Source: Candidatus Caenarcanum sp. (lineage in GTDB: Bacteria > Cyanobacteriota > Vampirovibrionia > Gastranaerophilales > UBA9971). From it: DNA of 18,044 bases. The DNA lies in contig DYOT01000011.1 of the NCBI GenBank assembly GCA_020720345.1, forward strand, positions 1 through 18,044, given 5' to 3'. Shown in pieces: positions 1-6,083 of the stretch (positions are counted from its first letter, which is position 1; the number at the start of each line of letters is the position of its first letter). A program made the position numbers and the translations under genes. The notes below the pieces were generated by a model. The model was not told the origin of the DNA, did not search any database, and saw only the letters and a list, made by a program, of their open reading frames with translations.

Positions 1-2
1 GA

Positions 3-80
3 TTGAGTATCAAAAAAGAAGGGGGAGATCTGTCCATCATAACTAATGAATCAAATACACCTAATGAACTTACAATTTAA
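3..80 (+). CDS. possible 3' end of a gene entering from the left edge
   Basis: Frame 3 is open from the window edge and ends at TAA (78-80), giving 25 residues that end in ...NTPNELTI. The composition (Lys, Glu, Asn, Ile rich) fits this genome, and a gene arriving here would converge on glyQ and overlap its last 11 bp. No family can be recognised from so short a tail. It could equally be a chance open frame, because the overlap with a certain gene is unusual. The sequence to the left would decide. Confidence 0.3.
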   Translation: MSIKKEGGDLSIITNESNTPNELTI

Positions 81-963
81 CAGCGTTAGCGGTTCGCAAA
101 AGAGGGAAGCCCATTTCTTCACGTTGTTTATAATAAAGCTTTGCTGCTTTTTCTGCCATGCGTCTAATTCTGTTGATGAAATTTGTCCGCTCATCCTTGC
201 TTATTACACCTCTGGCATCGAGTAAGTTAAAAGTATGCGAGCACTTTAGTACAAAATCGTAGCCGGGAAGCACAAGCCCGTTATCAAGGCAGTTATCAAC
301 TTCTTTTGTGTACATGTCGAACAGATTAAACAAAATTTCCGGCGTTGAATATTCAAAATTATATTTTGACTGCTCTATTTCGTTCTGCAAATAAATTTCG
401 CCGTATTTAACGTTTTCATTCCACTGGATATCAAAAACGCTGTCTTTTTCCTGAAGATACATAGCAATTCGCTCTAATCCGTAAGTAAGTTCAAGCGCAA
501 CAGGTTTAACGTCAATTCCACCCGCCTGCTGGAAGTATGTAAACTGGGTTACTTCCATACCGTCAAGCCAGAATTCCCAACCCACGCCCCATGCGCCGAG
601 TGTGGGGGATTCCCAGTTGTCTTCTACGAATCTTATATCGTGGTTTTCAAGTTTAATTCCAATATGTTCAAGACTTTTCAGATAAACATCCTGCGCATTT
701 TCAGGAGAAGGCTTAAGAATAACCTGATACTGAAAATAATGCTGGAGCCTGTTTGGATTTTCTCCATAACGTCCGTCGGTAGGTCGCCTGCAAGGTTCAA
801 CCATAGCAGCATTCCATGGTTCAGGCCCTAAAACTCTTAGAAAAGTTGCAGGGTTCATAGTGCTAGCGCCTTTTTCGGTGTCATAAGGCTGTTGAATTAT
901 GCAGCCGTAATTTGACCAGTATTCGTTGAGTTTATGAATAATTTGCTGAAAAGTTGGTGCCAT
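70..963 (-). CDS. glyQ: glycine--tRNA ligase, alpha subunit
   Basis: This is the catalytic-core subunit of the tetrameric (alpha2beta2) class II glycyl-tRNA synthetase, which activates glycine with ATP and charges tRNA-Gly in the cytoplasm. The 297 residues are the usual full length and the family-specific sequence is clear throughout. The N-terminus has TFQQIIHKLNEYW, CIIQQPYDTEKGASTMNPAT and FLRVLGPEPWNAAMVEPCRRP. YGENPNRLQHYFQYQV follows, then FWLDGMEVTQFTYFQQ, and LLDARGVISKDER near the C-terminus. The ATG is supported by an AAGGA Shine-Dalgarno 8 bp upstream that lies at the stop of the HEPN gene, only 3 bp away, so glyQ is probably co-transcribed with the HEPN/MNT pair. The beta-subunit gene glyS is not visible in the window, although GlyQ needs it to charge tRNA. 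Confidence 0.97.
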   Translation of the reverse strand: MAPTFQQIIHKLNEYWSNYGCIIQQPYDTEKGASTMNPATFLRVLGPEPWNAAMVEPCRRPTDGRYGENPNRLQHYFQYQVILKPSPENAQDVYLKSLEHIGIKLENHDIRFVEDNWESPTLGAWGVGWEFWLDGMEVTQFTYFQQAGGIDVKPVALELTYGLERIAMYLQEKDSVFDIQWNENVKYGEIYLQNEIEQSKYNFEYSTPEILFNLFDMYTKEVDNCLDNGLVLPGYDFVLKCSHTFNLLDARGVISKDERTNFINRIRRMAEKAAKLYYKQREEMGFPLLRTANAVKL

Positions 964-966
964 ATT

Positions 967-1359
967 TTAATCCTTTATATAATCTTGAACTGCTTTTACA
1001 AAAATCTGAGCATCTTTAAAAAGACTGTTAATTTTATCTTTATCGGGCTTGTATGTGTACGTATAATCGCTTTTCATTCTGGAATTATAAGCATTAATAT
1101 AAGCATCTCCTAACGATTTAGCAAACACGCCTTCTTTAATATAATTCCTGTTGAACCATCCTAATAACTGGCTATGTTTTGCAGTTGTGAAATTCTTTGA
1201 ATATGCCAAAGCCATAACAGAGTAAAAAATTGCATAATATATCCTATTTTGAGCTGTGCTAAATCTTTCATTATTAATCGCAATTTCTGCGTCTTTGAGA
1301 GCTTCTTCTGACTTTATAAACCAATTTTGGATTATTATGTAATAATCATTAGATTGCAA
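967..1359 (-). CDS. HEPN-domain protein, UPF0332 type (toxin-like partner of MNT)
   Basis: This is a 130-aa all-helical HEPN protein of the UPF0332 type. The family signature is visible as SEEALKDAEIAINNERFSTAQNRIYYAIFY (split: SEEALKDAEIAI, residues 17-28; NRIYYAIFY, residues 38-46), followed by AKHSQLLGWF and then SRMKSDYTYTY near residues 93-103. HEPN proteins paired with MNT nucleotidyltransferases act in several studied cases as RNase toxins using an R-X4-6-H motif, with a nearby Tyr modified by the antitoxin. Here the matching stretch reads R94-X4-Y99-X-Y101, so the expected catalytic His is a Tyr and RNase activity is uncertain. Translation appears to start at TTG (1357-1359), because no in-frame ATG precedes the conserved region and an AAGGG lies about 8 bp upstream. 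The start overlaps the MNT stop by 11 bp, implying translational coupling. Family is confident; toxicity is inference. Confidence 0.85.
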   Translation of the reverse strand: MQSNDYYIIIQNWFIKSEEALKDAEIAINNERFSTAQNRIYYAIFYSVMALAYSKNFTTAKHSQLLGWFNRNYIKEGVFAKSLGDAYINAYNSRMKSDYTYTYKPDKDKINSLFKDAQIFVKAVQDYIKD

Positions 1360-1654
1360 AATAAATCCCTTTTTTAATTTCGTTAAAGTATATAAAATTT
1401 GATTTTAATTCTTCCTCAGTCATTGGACGAAAATCAATAACTGCATCATATTCAATATCAAGATCAAGAATAAATCTGCATATTTCCATTTCTTTTGAAT
1501 AGTCCTGTTCTTTTTCAAATACAGCAACAATGTCTATATCGCTGTTTTCCTTGTAATTCTCTGTTATTCTTGAGCCATAAAGATATAAGCCTTTAAAATC
1601 GTCATATTTTTTTAATTTATCTCGTAAATTTTTTGCTATTTCTTTTATGTCCAT
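1349..1654 (-). CDS. MNT-type minimal nucleotidyltransferase (antitoxin-like)
   Basis: This is a 101-aa stand-alone nucleotidyltransferase of the polymerase-beta fold. The hallmark G27-S28-X10-D39-I-D41 is intact (LYLYGSRI...NSDIDIVAVF), and a third acidic residue is available in EYDAVIDF (D70 or D74). In characterised MntA-HepT systems the MNT protein neutralises the HEPN partner by adding AMP to a Tyr next to its active site. The preserved catalytic motif suggests this copy is an active transferase. It starts at ATG with AAGGA about 7 bp upstream, lies 2 bp after the stop of the four-cysteine protein and overlaps the HEPN gene by 11 bp. The gene order (MNT before HEPN) and the overlap support a two-gene module. 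Confidence 0.88.
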   Translation of the reverse strand: MDIKEIAKNLRDKLKKYDDFKGLYLYGSRITENYKENSDIDIVAVFEKEQDYSKEMEICRFILDLDIEYDAVIDFRPMTEEELKSNFIYFNEIKKGIYFAI

Positions 1655-1656
1655 TA

Positions 1657-1884
1657 TTATTCCTTATCTATTTTAATAGTTTTTTTTTCAATGGGAACAA
1701 TTTTAAGATGCCGTTTATATTCTTCATAAAATCCGCAGTTTGTAACGTTCATAACTCCGTCAAGCACGACAACGCCAAGTCCAAGAGCCTGTAAAAGAGG
1801 ACACGCTACCCCTTTTGTGAAATTCTTGCAGGATATGCACTGGTCATCCTTTTCAACATAAACTTTGCCTTTGTCGTAATACAT
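1657..1884 (-). CDS. small four-cysteine protein, unknown function
   Basis: The 75-aa protein is not one I recognise. It has C16-X2-C19-X8-C28 and a later C50, a spacing that could bind zinc or an iron-sulfur cluster. Between the last two cysteines is a hydrophobic Gly/Val/Leu stretch (residues 34-47) too short and too isolated to be called a membrane segment. The C-terminus is lysine rich. The ATG is preceded by AAGGCAG about 5 bp away. It is the first gene after the terminator at 1911-1943, and its stop is 2 bp before the MNT start, so it probably shares a transcript with MNT, HEPN and glyQ. It could be a third component of that module or an unrelated housekeeping protein. Coding status is supported by packing and RBS, not by homology. 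Confidence 0.65.
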   Translation of the reverse strand: MYYDKGKVYVEKDDQCISCKNFTKGVACPLLQALGLGVVVLDGVMNVTNCGFYEEYKRHLKIVPIEKKTIKIDKE

Positions 1885-1910
1885 TTTCTGCCTTTATATA
1901 TAAATAATTA

Positions 1911-1943
1911 AAAATTAGTATGAATTTTGTTCATACTAATTTT
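1911..1943 (-). terminator. hairpin terminator after the DUF1292 gene
   Basis: A perfect 14-bp inverted repeat (AAAATTAGTATGAA at 1911-1924 and its complement at 1930-1943) encloses a 5-nt loop. Read on the minus strand the stem is followed by TTTTTAATTATTTA, which gives a weak U-tract. It lies 52 bp past the DUF1292 stop and 27 bp before the next minus-strand start, so it should separate the ruvX operon from the MNT-HEPN-glyQ genes. The AT-rich stem would be only moderately stable, so readthrough is possible. Confidence 0.75.
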
Positions 1944-1994
1944 ATTATACTCGATGAAAGAAAATTTCTAAATTTTATTAACCCGGATGATTAA

Positions 1995-2333
1995 TTATTT
2001 TTCTTCTTCGTCTTCTTCATCTTCTTCGGATTCGAGATAGGCAATTAAATTATTAAACTCTTCTTCGTCTTCGATGGTTTCAAAGACATAGCTGTCATCT
2101 TCTTTTTTTAATTTCATTATGACAACTTCTTCTTCTTCATCGTCATAATCATCATCTTCTTCTTTTTTTCTTACCGCGCCTTCTTCACTTTCTTCGTCAA
2201 TATTAACGAGAAGACCGTATTCTTGTCCGTTATATTCTACAATATCAATTAATTCGAAGCTGTAGATATCACCGTTTTCATCACGAGTTTTTATAATTCT
2301 ATTTTCTACATTTTCTAAATTGGTTTCTTCCAT
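1995..2333 (-). CDS. DUF1292 acidic protein
   Basis: The 112-aa protein begins with a folded segment typical of DUF1292 (residues 10-45: ENRIIKTRDENGDIYSFELI, then DIVEYNGQEYGLLVNID). It continues into acid-rich stretches around 46-70 and at the C-terminus (98-112), separated by VVIMKLKKEDDSYVFETIEDEEEF. The function of the family is not established. It follows ruvX by 5 bp and has AAGGAG 9 bp before its ATG, overlapping the ruvX stop region. In Bacillus subtilis the DUF1292 gene yrzB also follows the ruvX homologue yrrK (known synteny), so the pairing is conserved across phyla and supports the call. Confidence 0.85.
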   Translation of the reverse strand: MEETNLENVENRIIKTRDENGDIYSFELIDIVEYNGQEYGLLVNIDEESEEGAVRKKEEDDDYDDEEEEVVIMKLKKEDDSYVFETIEDEEEFNNLIAYLESEEDEEDEEEK

Positions 2334-2338
2334 ATTTA

Positions 2339-2758
2339 TTAACTCCTTCTGTCGAGAAACTGTTGCAAGATTAGTATAGCAGAAGTTACATCAATTAGTC
2401 CCTTATTTTTTGAGGGTTTTTTATTCTGTTCTGTCAAAATCCTTGCAGCATCTTTGCTGGTAAGTCTTTCATCTTCGAACTTTACTTCTATTCCCGTAGC
2501 AGCTTTAATTTTATCTACAAAAGCAATAACATCTTCAGCTTGAAAACCAAGTGTACCGTTCATATTTCTGGGTAAGCCTGCTATTATGGTTTCTACGTTA
2601 TATTCTTTACAAATCTTTTCAATTTCTTCAATCGCTTTGATTTCCGGCATTCTGAATATAACTTTTAAAGGTTGAGCTGTAATAGCAAGCGGATCGCTTA
2701 TTGCAGACCCTATTCTTTTTGTTCCTACATCAAGACCCAAATATCTTACATATTGCAT
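2339..2758 (-). CDS. ruvX: RuvX/YqgF Holliday-junction resolvase-like nuclease
   Basis: This 139-aa RNase H-fold protein is full length for YqgF/RuvX (about 140 aa), a family linked to Holliday-junction resolution and, in E. coli, to 16S rRNA maturation. The visible motifs are GLDVGTKRIGSAISDP near residues 8-23 (first catalytic Asp), IIAGLPRNMNGT (about 59-70), VKFEDERLTSKDA (about 93-105, catalytic Glu/Asp region) and DVTSAILILQQFLD at the C-terminus with the last acidic residue. Its ATG lies inside the end of the HEAT-like gene, overlapping it by 13 bp, and GAGG is found about 12 bp upstream, so translation is likely coupled. It shares an operon with the DUF1292 gene downstream. Confidence 0.95.
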   Translation of the reverse strand: MQYVRYLGLDVGTKRIGSAISDPLAITAQPLKVIFRMPEIKAIEEIEKICKEYNVETIIAGLPRNMNGTLGFQAEDVIAFVDKIKAATGIEVKFEDERLTSKDAARILTEQNKKPSKNKGLIDVTSAILILQQFLDRRS

Positions 2759-4452
2759 AAAATATTGATAACCTCTTCAAGGTTTTTATCAATTATTTTA
2801 AAGGAAATTTCACCTTGCTGCTTATTTTTCATGCCCCAACGTTTTGCATTGACACTTTGATCCAGTTCCTTTTCAATGTTGTATTGATATCTCAAAAATT
2901 CTTGCAGGATTGTCCTTTTTATAAGTTCTCTGAAAAATGGTATTGTCTTAAGATCATAATTGTTTTCAGGTTTTAGGCTCCATGACAGGGATGCGGATAT
3001 GTCCCGAAAAAACGGCAGTTCCTGAAAATTTAGCATGTAAGTTATATCGATAAGACGATTTCTATAAATATTTTTAATTTCATCATTAAAAATTTTGTCT
3101 GAAAGAATATCAATATTTGAATCAAGCCAGAGTTTTAATTTATCATTATTTTTTATAAAATTTTTACTTTTTTCTTCTGCTTCTTTTATTAAATTATCAA
3201 GAATATCTTTAAGAAGAGGATGATCGTCTTCTTCAAAAAACCAGTGCTGAAAATCAGGAAATTTATATAAAAGTGCTGTTTCATTAATTAAATTTTTCGA
3301 TACCCACTGCTTGGTCAAATCTTCAAAATCTGTTTCAAGAGGTGTTATATCGCTGATTATTGATTTCCACGCAGCATATTCATAAGGAATAGGCAGATTA
3401 TTAATTTTATTGATTTTTTCAGCTTCATCCAGCCTGAATCTGCAATATTCAGGTGAAGCAAAAAATCTCGTTGTCTTTTCCTGAAATTTTTCTATAATTC
3501 TTTTAAAATCATGTTTGCTTATGCCATAGAAACCAAAACAGTCTATAATGCCGTGAATATCGTTTACTATAACATTCAGCATCAATATATCCTGATTGGG
3601 CTTAATGCGGCTTATGATAATACCCTGGTTTCCAATACCATCAACAATATTTGTATGACATTCATACATCTCGGAAATTTTTGTAATTGGAGAAATAAAA
3701 GAAAATTCGTTTTCATTCTCAACTCTTATTCCTGCCAGCTTAAGTATACTAAGGCTTCTTTGAGCCTGTTTTTTTAATATTTCTTCTTCTGAATATTTTA
3801 AAATATTGTTTAATGCGGGGATTGCAGAAGCGGAGCGGGTTTCTCCAAGAATTTTTATTAATTCTTCTTGTAATTTAACAGAAGCTTTCGATTCAAGAGC
3901 AGGTACAGCAACATTTACAAGAGATTCACCCGGAAAATCATTTTTTAGAGAAGTTATAAGATTAATCTGTTCGTTTTCCGGCAGTGAAAATAAAAAATCT
4001 AAAAAATCTATCTGTGCTTCAGGATTTACAGAAGCCACTTCCAATAGTTTTTGCGTTTCTTTATCAACAATTGCTTTAGGATCTTTCAGATAATTTAGAA
4101 ATTCTTCAGGATCAGTCTGATCCCCCAGATTTTTTAATGTAATTCCTGCAAGGTCTTTTAATTCATCAGAAGTATCAGGAGATTTAATATAAGACCATAA
4201 CACATCATGAAGCTTTTCCAGACTGCCAAGATCCTGAAGGAAAAAACTTATAATCTGACCTTTTTTATAATTATTTCGGGGAAGTTCTTTTACAAGAATT
4301 TCTAAGACGTAGTCGTTGTCTTTTATCAATCGGATTTTGTTTAAACATTTATCCTGCTGCTCTTTTGACATTTCGTCAAGAGCATTGAATTGCCTGAGAA
4401 TTAGCAATACTTCCGCTCTGATTTGCAATTTTGATAAATTCTTTAATTCCAT
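2746..4452 (-). CDS. 568-aa HEAT-repeat-like protein of unknown function
   Basis: The N-terminal part (about 1-245) is helical with HEAT-like features: LGSLEKLHDVLWSYIKSP, then ELKDLAGITLKNLGDQTDPEE, and VNVAVPALESKASVKLQEELIKILGETRSASAIPAL... (pieces of 20 residues or fewer), with paired amphipathic helices of about 30 residues. From about 260 to 320 a mixed segment contains ITKISEMYECHTNIVDGIG and ILMLNVIVNDIHGIIDCFGFYG, which looks like a separate globular domain. The rest (330-568) is helical, Lys/Glu rich and without motifs I know. No signal peptide or membrane segment is seen, so it is presumably cytoplasmic. Its ATG overlaps the stop of the ClpX-type zinc-finger gene (TAATG) and its 3' end overlaps ruvX, so it sits in the centre of a coupled operon. 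HEAT scaffolds usually bind proteins or nucleic acids; no specific role can be assigned. Confidence 0.85.
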   Translation of the reverse strand: MELKNLSKLQIRAEVLLILRQFNALDEMSKEQQDKCLNKIRLIKDNDYVLEILVKELPRNNYKKGQIISFFLQDLGSLEKLHDVLWSYIKSPDTSDELKDLAGITLKNLGDQTDPEEFLNYLKDPKAIVDKETQKLLEVASVNPEAQIDFLDFLFSLPENEQINLITSLKNDFPGESLVNVAVPALESKASVKLQEELIKILGETRSASAIPALNNILKYSEEEILKKQAQRSLSILKLAGIRVENENEFSFISPITKISEMYECHTNIVDGIGNQGIIISRIKPNQDILMLNVIVNDIHGIIDCFGFYGISKHDFKRIIEKFQEKTTRFFASPEYCRFRLDEAEKINKINNLPIPYEYAAWKSIISDITPLETDFEDLTKQWVSKNLINETALLYKFPDFQHWFFEEDDHPLLKDILDNLIKEAEEKSKNFIKNNDKLKLWLDSNIDILSDKIFNDEIKNIYRNRLIDITYMLNFQELPFFRDISASLSWSLKPENNYDLKTIPFFRELIKRTILQEFLRYQYNIEKELDQSVNAKRWGMKNKQQGEISFKIIDKNLEEVINILCNM

Positions 4453-4751
4453 TATTTCTTGACACCATGCCAGAAACTGTCCAAAACTTTTTGTACGTCT
4501 GAAGAAGGCAGGCGGTCTTCAATCATGAAATATTGTACACATACCATTATGCATTCCGAGCAAATATTTACGCCCGGTCCTTTTATCATTTTGATAACCA
4601 GATGGTTTGGTCTACCGCAAAATGAACAATATATCACTTCCTGTGTGTCTTTTTTATCTGTTTTTTCAGCAGGTTTCCTTTTTTTAGGAGAAGAAGCATC
4701 TTTTTCTCTTGCACCTACAAGAGAAACCACTTTTTTTATATTATCGCTCAT
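4452..4751 (-). CDS. stand-alone ClpX-type C4 zinc-finger protein
   Basis: The 99-aa protein has a lysine-rich flexible N-terminus (1-38) followed by a ClpX zinc-binding domain. C42-X2-C45-G-R-P and C64-S-E-C67 form the C4 site, with the usual KMIKGPGVNICSECI spacing and a helical tail. In ClpX this domain dimerises and binds substrates or adaptors such as SspB and lambda O. The AAA+ unfoldase part is completely absent and the reading frame ends cleanly, so this is not a broken clpX. It could be an adaptor or regulator of ClpXP (inference). AAGAAGG lies about 8 bp before the ATG. The stop and the next gene's start share a base (TAATG). An inverted-repeat element begins 37 bp upstream of this start, so the promoter lies in or next to that element. 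Confidence 0.85.
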   Translation of the reverse strand: MSDNIKKVVSLVGAREKDASSPKKRKPAEKTDKKDTQEVIYCSFCGRPNHLVIKMIKGPGVNICSECIMVCVQYFMIEDRLPSSDVQKVLDSFWHGVKK

Positions 4752-4787
4752 AACTTAGCCTTCTTTATAGTATGTAAACGTTAACTT

Positions 4788-5046
4788 AGAATGTGTCTTG
4801 TTAAAACCGCCAACGCCTGCAAACGAGTTCCAAAAGCTTACAAAGCGGCAAAGGAAGCATCCGCTTCTTTACAAGTATACGATTCATGAGTCGAGTACTT
4901 ATAAATGTGGCTAAGCCACTTTAGCTTTTTATACTCCTGCTTCGCTAGCTCATCACAGCCGTTTCGGTTTTAAACGACACCCGCTTCGCACGAAGCCTTA
5001 AATCATTATCTTTATTGGTTATTTAATTTTTAACCAGACGGCTTCT
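4788..5046. mobile_element. 259-bp MITE-like element 1 with 19-bp terminal inverted repeats
   Basis: The ends are AGAATGTGTCTTGTTAAAA (4788-4806) and TTTTAACCAGACGGCTTCT (5028-5046). The second is the reverse complement of the first at 15 of 19 positions. The same end sequences bound a second element at 9528-9666. The interior is unlike that of element 2, contains no ORF of note, and is full of small palindromes: 4850-4870 (AAAGGAAGC/GCTTCTTT), 4873-4900 (AAGTA...TACTT around GATTCATGAGTC), 4907-4919 (GTGGCT-A-AGCCAC) and 4983-4996 (GCTTCG-CA-CGAAGC). It fills most of the 480-bp gap between the ClpX-zinc-finger gene and the HEAT gene. A TA lies next to the right end but no clean target duplication is seen. 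It has no transposase, so it would be non-autonomous. Confidence 0.6.
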
Positions 5047-5166
5047 TATTTTCGGGGTTTTTATTCTGTAAAGGATAATGCCGAAAACAAATTAAGTCGG
5101 GAGTATTTACGCAATTACGATTATAAACGTTTTGTATATAATTATCAATCTGAAAAAAGAATCGTC

Positions 5167-5207
5167 TGAAAAAAGAATCAGGAAGGCTTTAAGCCTTCCT
5201 GATTCTT
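5167..5207 (-). terminator. rho-independent terminator of the HEAT gene at 5232-6083
   Basis: A perfect 17-bp inverted repeat (AAGAATCAGGAAGGCTT at 5173-5189, complement at 5191-5207) has a single central base, so the hairpin would open to a 3-5 nt loop. On the minus strand it is followed by a run of six T at 5174-5169. The last 15 bases, TCTGAAAAAAGAATC on the plus strand, occur twice in tandem (5149-5163 and 5165-5179), giving a second T-run further on. It lies 25 bp past the HEAT stop. The rest of the gap to the element end (5047-5148) shows nothing recognisable. Confidence 0.9.
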
Positions 5208-5231
5208 AAATATACCAATTTTATTTTTCTT

Positions 5232-6083
5232 CTATTTTGTAAGAGCTTTTTTGTTTATAGCGCCTGGAACATTTTGCCAATTAGCCGCCATAATCTTTTT
5301 GAAAGCCTTAAGTGCCGTGTCTTCAAGTTCGCCAAGCTCTTCAGCTCTCATTATAAGCTCTCTGAGAGGCAATAAAGCTCTTTGATCTCTGATTACACCA
5401 AGTGCAGCTGCTGCGCCGGCTCTAACGAGTTCATTTTCCTGAGTGTCCTGAAGAACATCAATAAGAGCGGGAACTGCTTCGATAGCGCCTAATTTGCCAA
5501 GTGAAGTTACTGCATAAATTCTTACGTTTACCCACTCGTCTTTAAGCATTACAATAATGTGTTCTACAGCTTTTGTATCGCCAAGTTCGCCTAAAGCTCT
5601 AGTTGCATCACAACGTACGTTTATTTTTGAGTGATGTAAAGAAGAAATTAATGCATCAACAGCAATATCGCCAATTTCTATAAGAGCATCTGTTGCTGTT
5701 ACACATACCTGACTGTTTTCGTCATTTAAAGATTCAACAAGCGGAATAACAACTTCTTCGCCGCCAAGACGACCTAAAGCACGTGCTGCTCTAACTCTTA
5801 CGTCTACGTTTCTATCTTCTGACAGGGAGTCAATTAATGGTTGTGTTGCTGATATATCACCAAGTTCACCAAGTGCTCTTGCTGCATATAATCTTACTGA
5901 TCCGTTTTTGTCATATTTTAATGCTTCAATTAACGGCTCAACAGCTTCACTGTTTCCCATTTCGCCTAAAACTCTTGCAGCATTGTAACGTACTTTTTCG
6001 GAGTTGCTGTTTTTAAGGTCATGGATTAATTCTTCGAAAGTTTTTTCGTTCTTTTTCTTTCTGTTGATAGACTTTATAGTCAT
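5232..6083 (-). CDS. PBS-lyase-type HEAT-repeat protein
   Basis: The 283 residues form about seven to eight HEAT repeats of 31 aa between residues 16 and 260, each with the pattern V-R-x-x-A-A-R-A-L-G-E-L-G-D followed by A-V-x-P-L-I-x-x-L. Repeated copies are RYNAARVLGEMGN, RLYAARALGELGD, RVRAARALGRLGG, RCDATRALGELGD and RIYAVTSLGKLGA. The first 15 residues are basic and the C-terminus loses the repeat. Related repeats build the cyanobacterial CpcE/F phycobilin lyases, but no phycobilisome gene is here and the repeat alone gives only a protein-binding scaffold. GGAGGA lies about 11 bp upstream of the ATG. The gene is transcribed alone, with a long upstream gap and a strong terminator behind it. 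Confidence 0.92.
   Translation of the reverse strand: MTIKSINRKKKNEKTFEELIHDLKNSNSEKVRYNAARVLGEMGNSEAVEPLIEALKYDKNGSVRLYAARALGELGDISATQPLIDSLSEDRNVDVRVRAARALGRLGGEEVVIPLVESLNDENSQVCVTATDALIEIGDIAVDALISSLHHSKINVRCDATRALGELGDTKAVEHIIVMLKDEWVNVRIYAVTSLGKLGAIEAVPALIDVLQDTQENELVRAGAAAALGVIRDQRALLPLRELIMRAEELGELEDTALKAFKKIMAANWQNVPGAINKKALTK

Noticed and set aside
1..40. Minus-strand ATG at 40 after glyQ, as a possible next gene
   Set aside because: It has no ribosome binding site and only about 13 codons are visible. The plus-strand frame is equally open, so nothing can be concluded.
1995..2333. Triplet-repeat expansion in the acidic gene
   Set aside because: The Glu/Asp codons are mixed and interrupted by conserved sequence; acidic tracts are typical of DUF1292 proteins.
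3511..4093. Two plus-strand ORFs inside the 568-aa gene
   Set aside because: They mirror the coding strand of a long packed gene and show no protein-like motif.
4459..4758. 99-aa plus-strand ORF opposite the ClpX-type zinc-finger gene
   Set aside because: It is antisense to a gene with clear zinc-binding motifs and has no recognisable domain or good ribosome binding site.
5149..5179. Tandem TCTGAAAAAAGAATC repeat as a CRISPR or minisatellite
   Set aside because: There are only two copies with a 16-bp period, next to a terminator whose T-run explains it.
4752..5231. tRNA or other known RNA gene in the 480-bp gap
   Set aside because: No cloverleaf, T-loop sequence or CCA end was found; the hairpins belong to the inverted-repeat element and the terminator.
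5232..6083. Phycobilin lyase CpcE/CpcF
   Set aside because: The HEAT repeat type is shared, but no phycobiliprotein gene is present and the repeat alone does not give lyase function.
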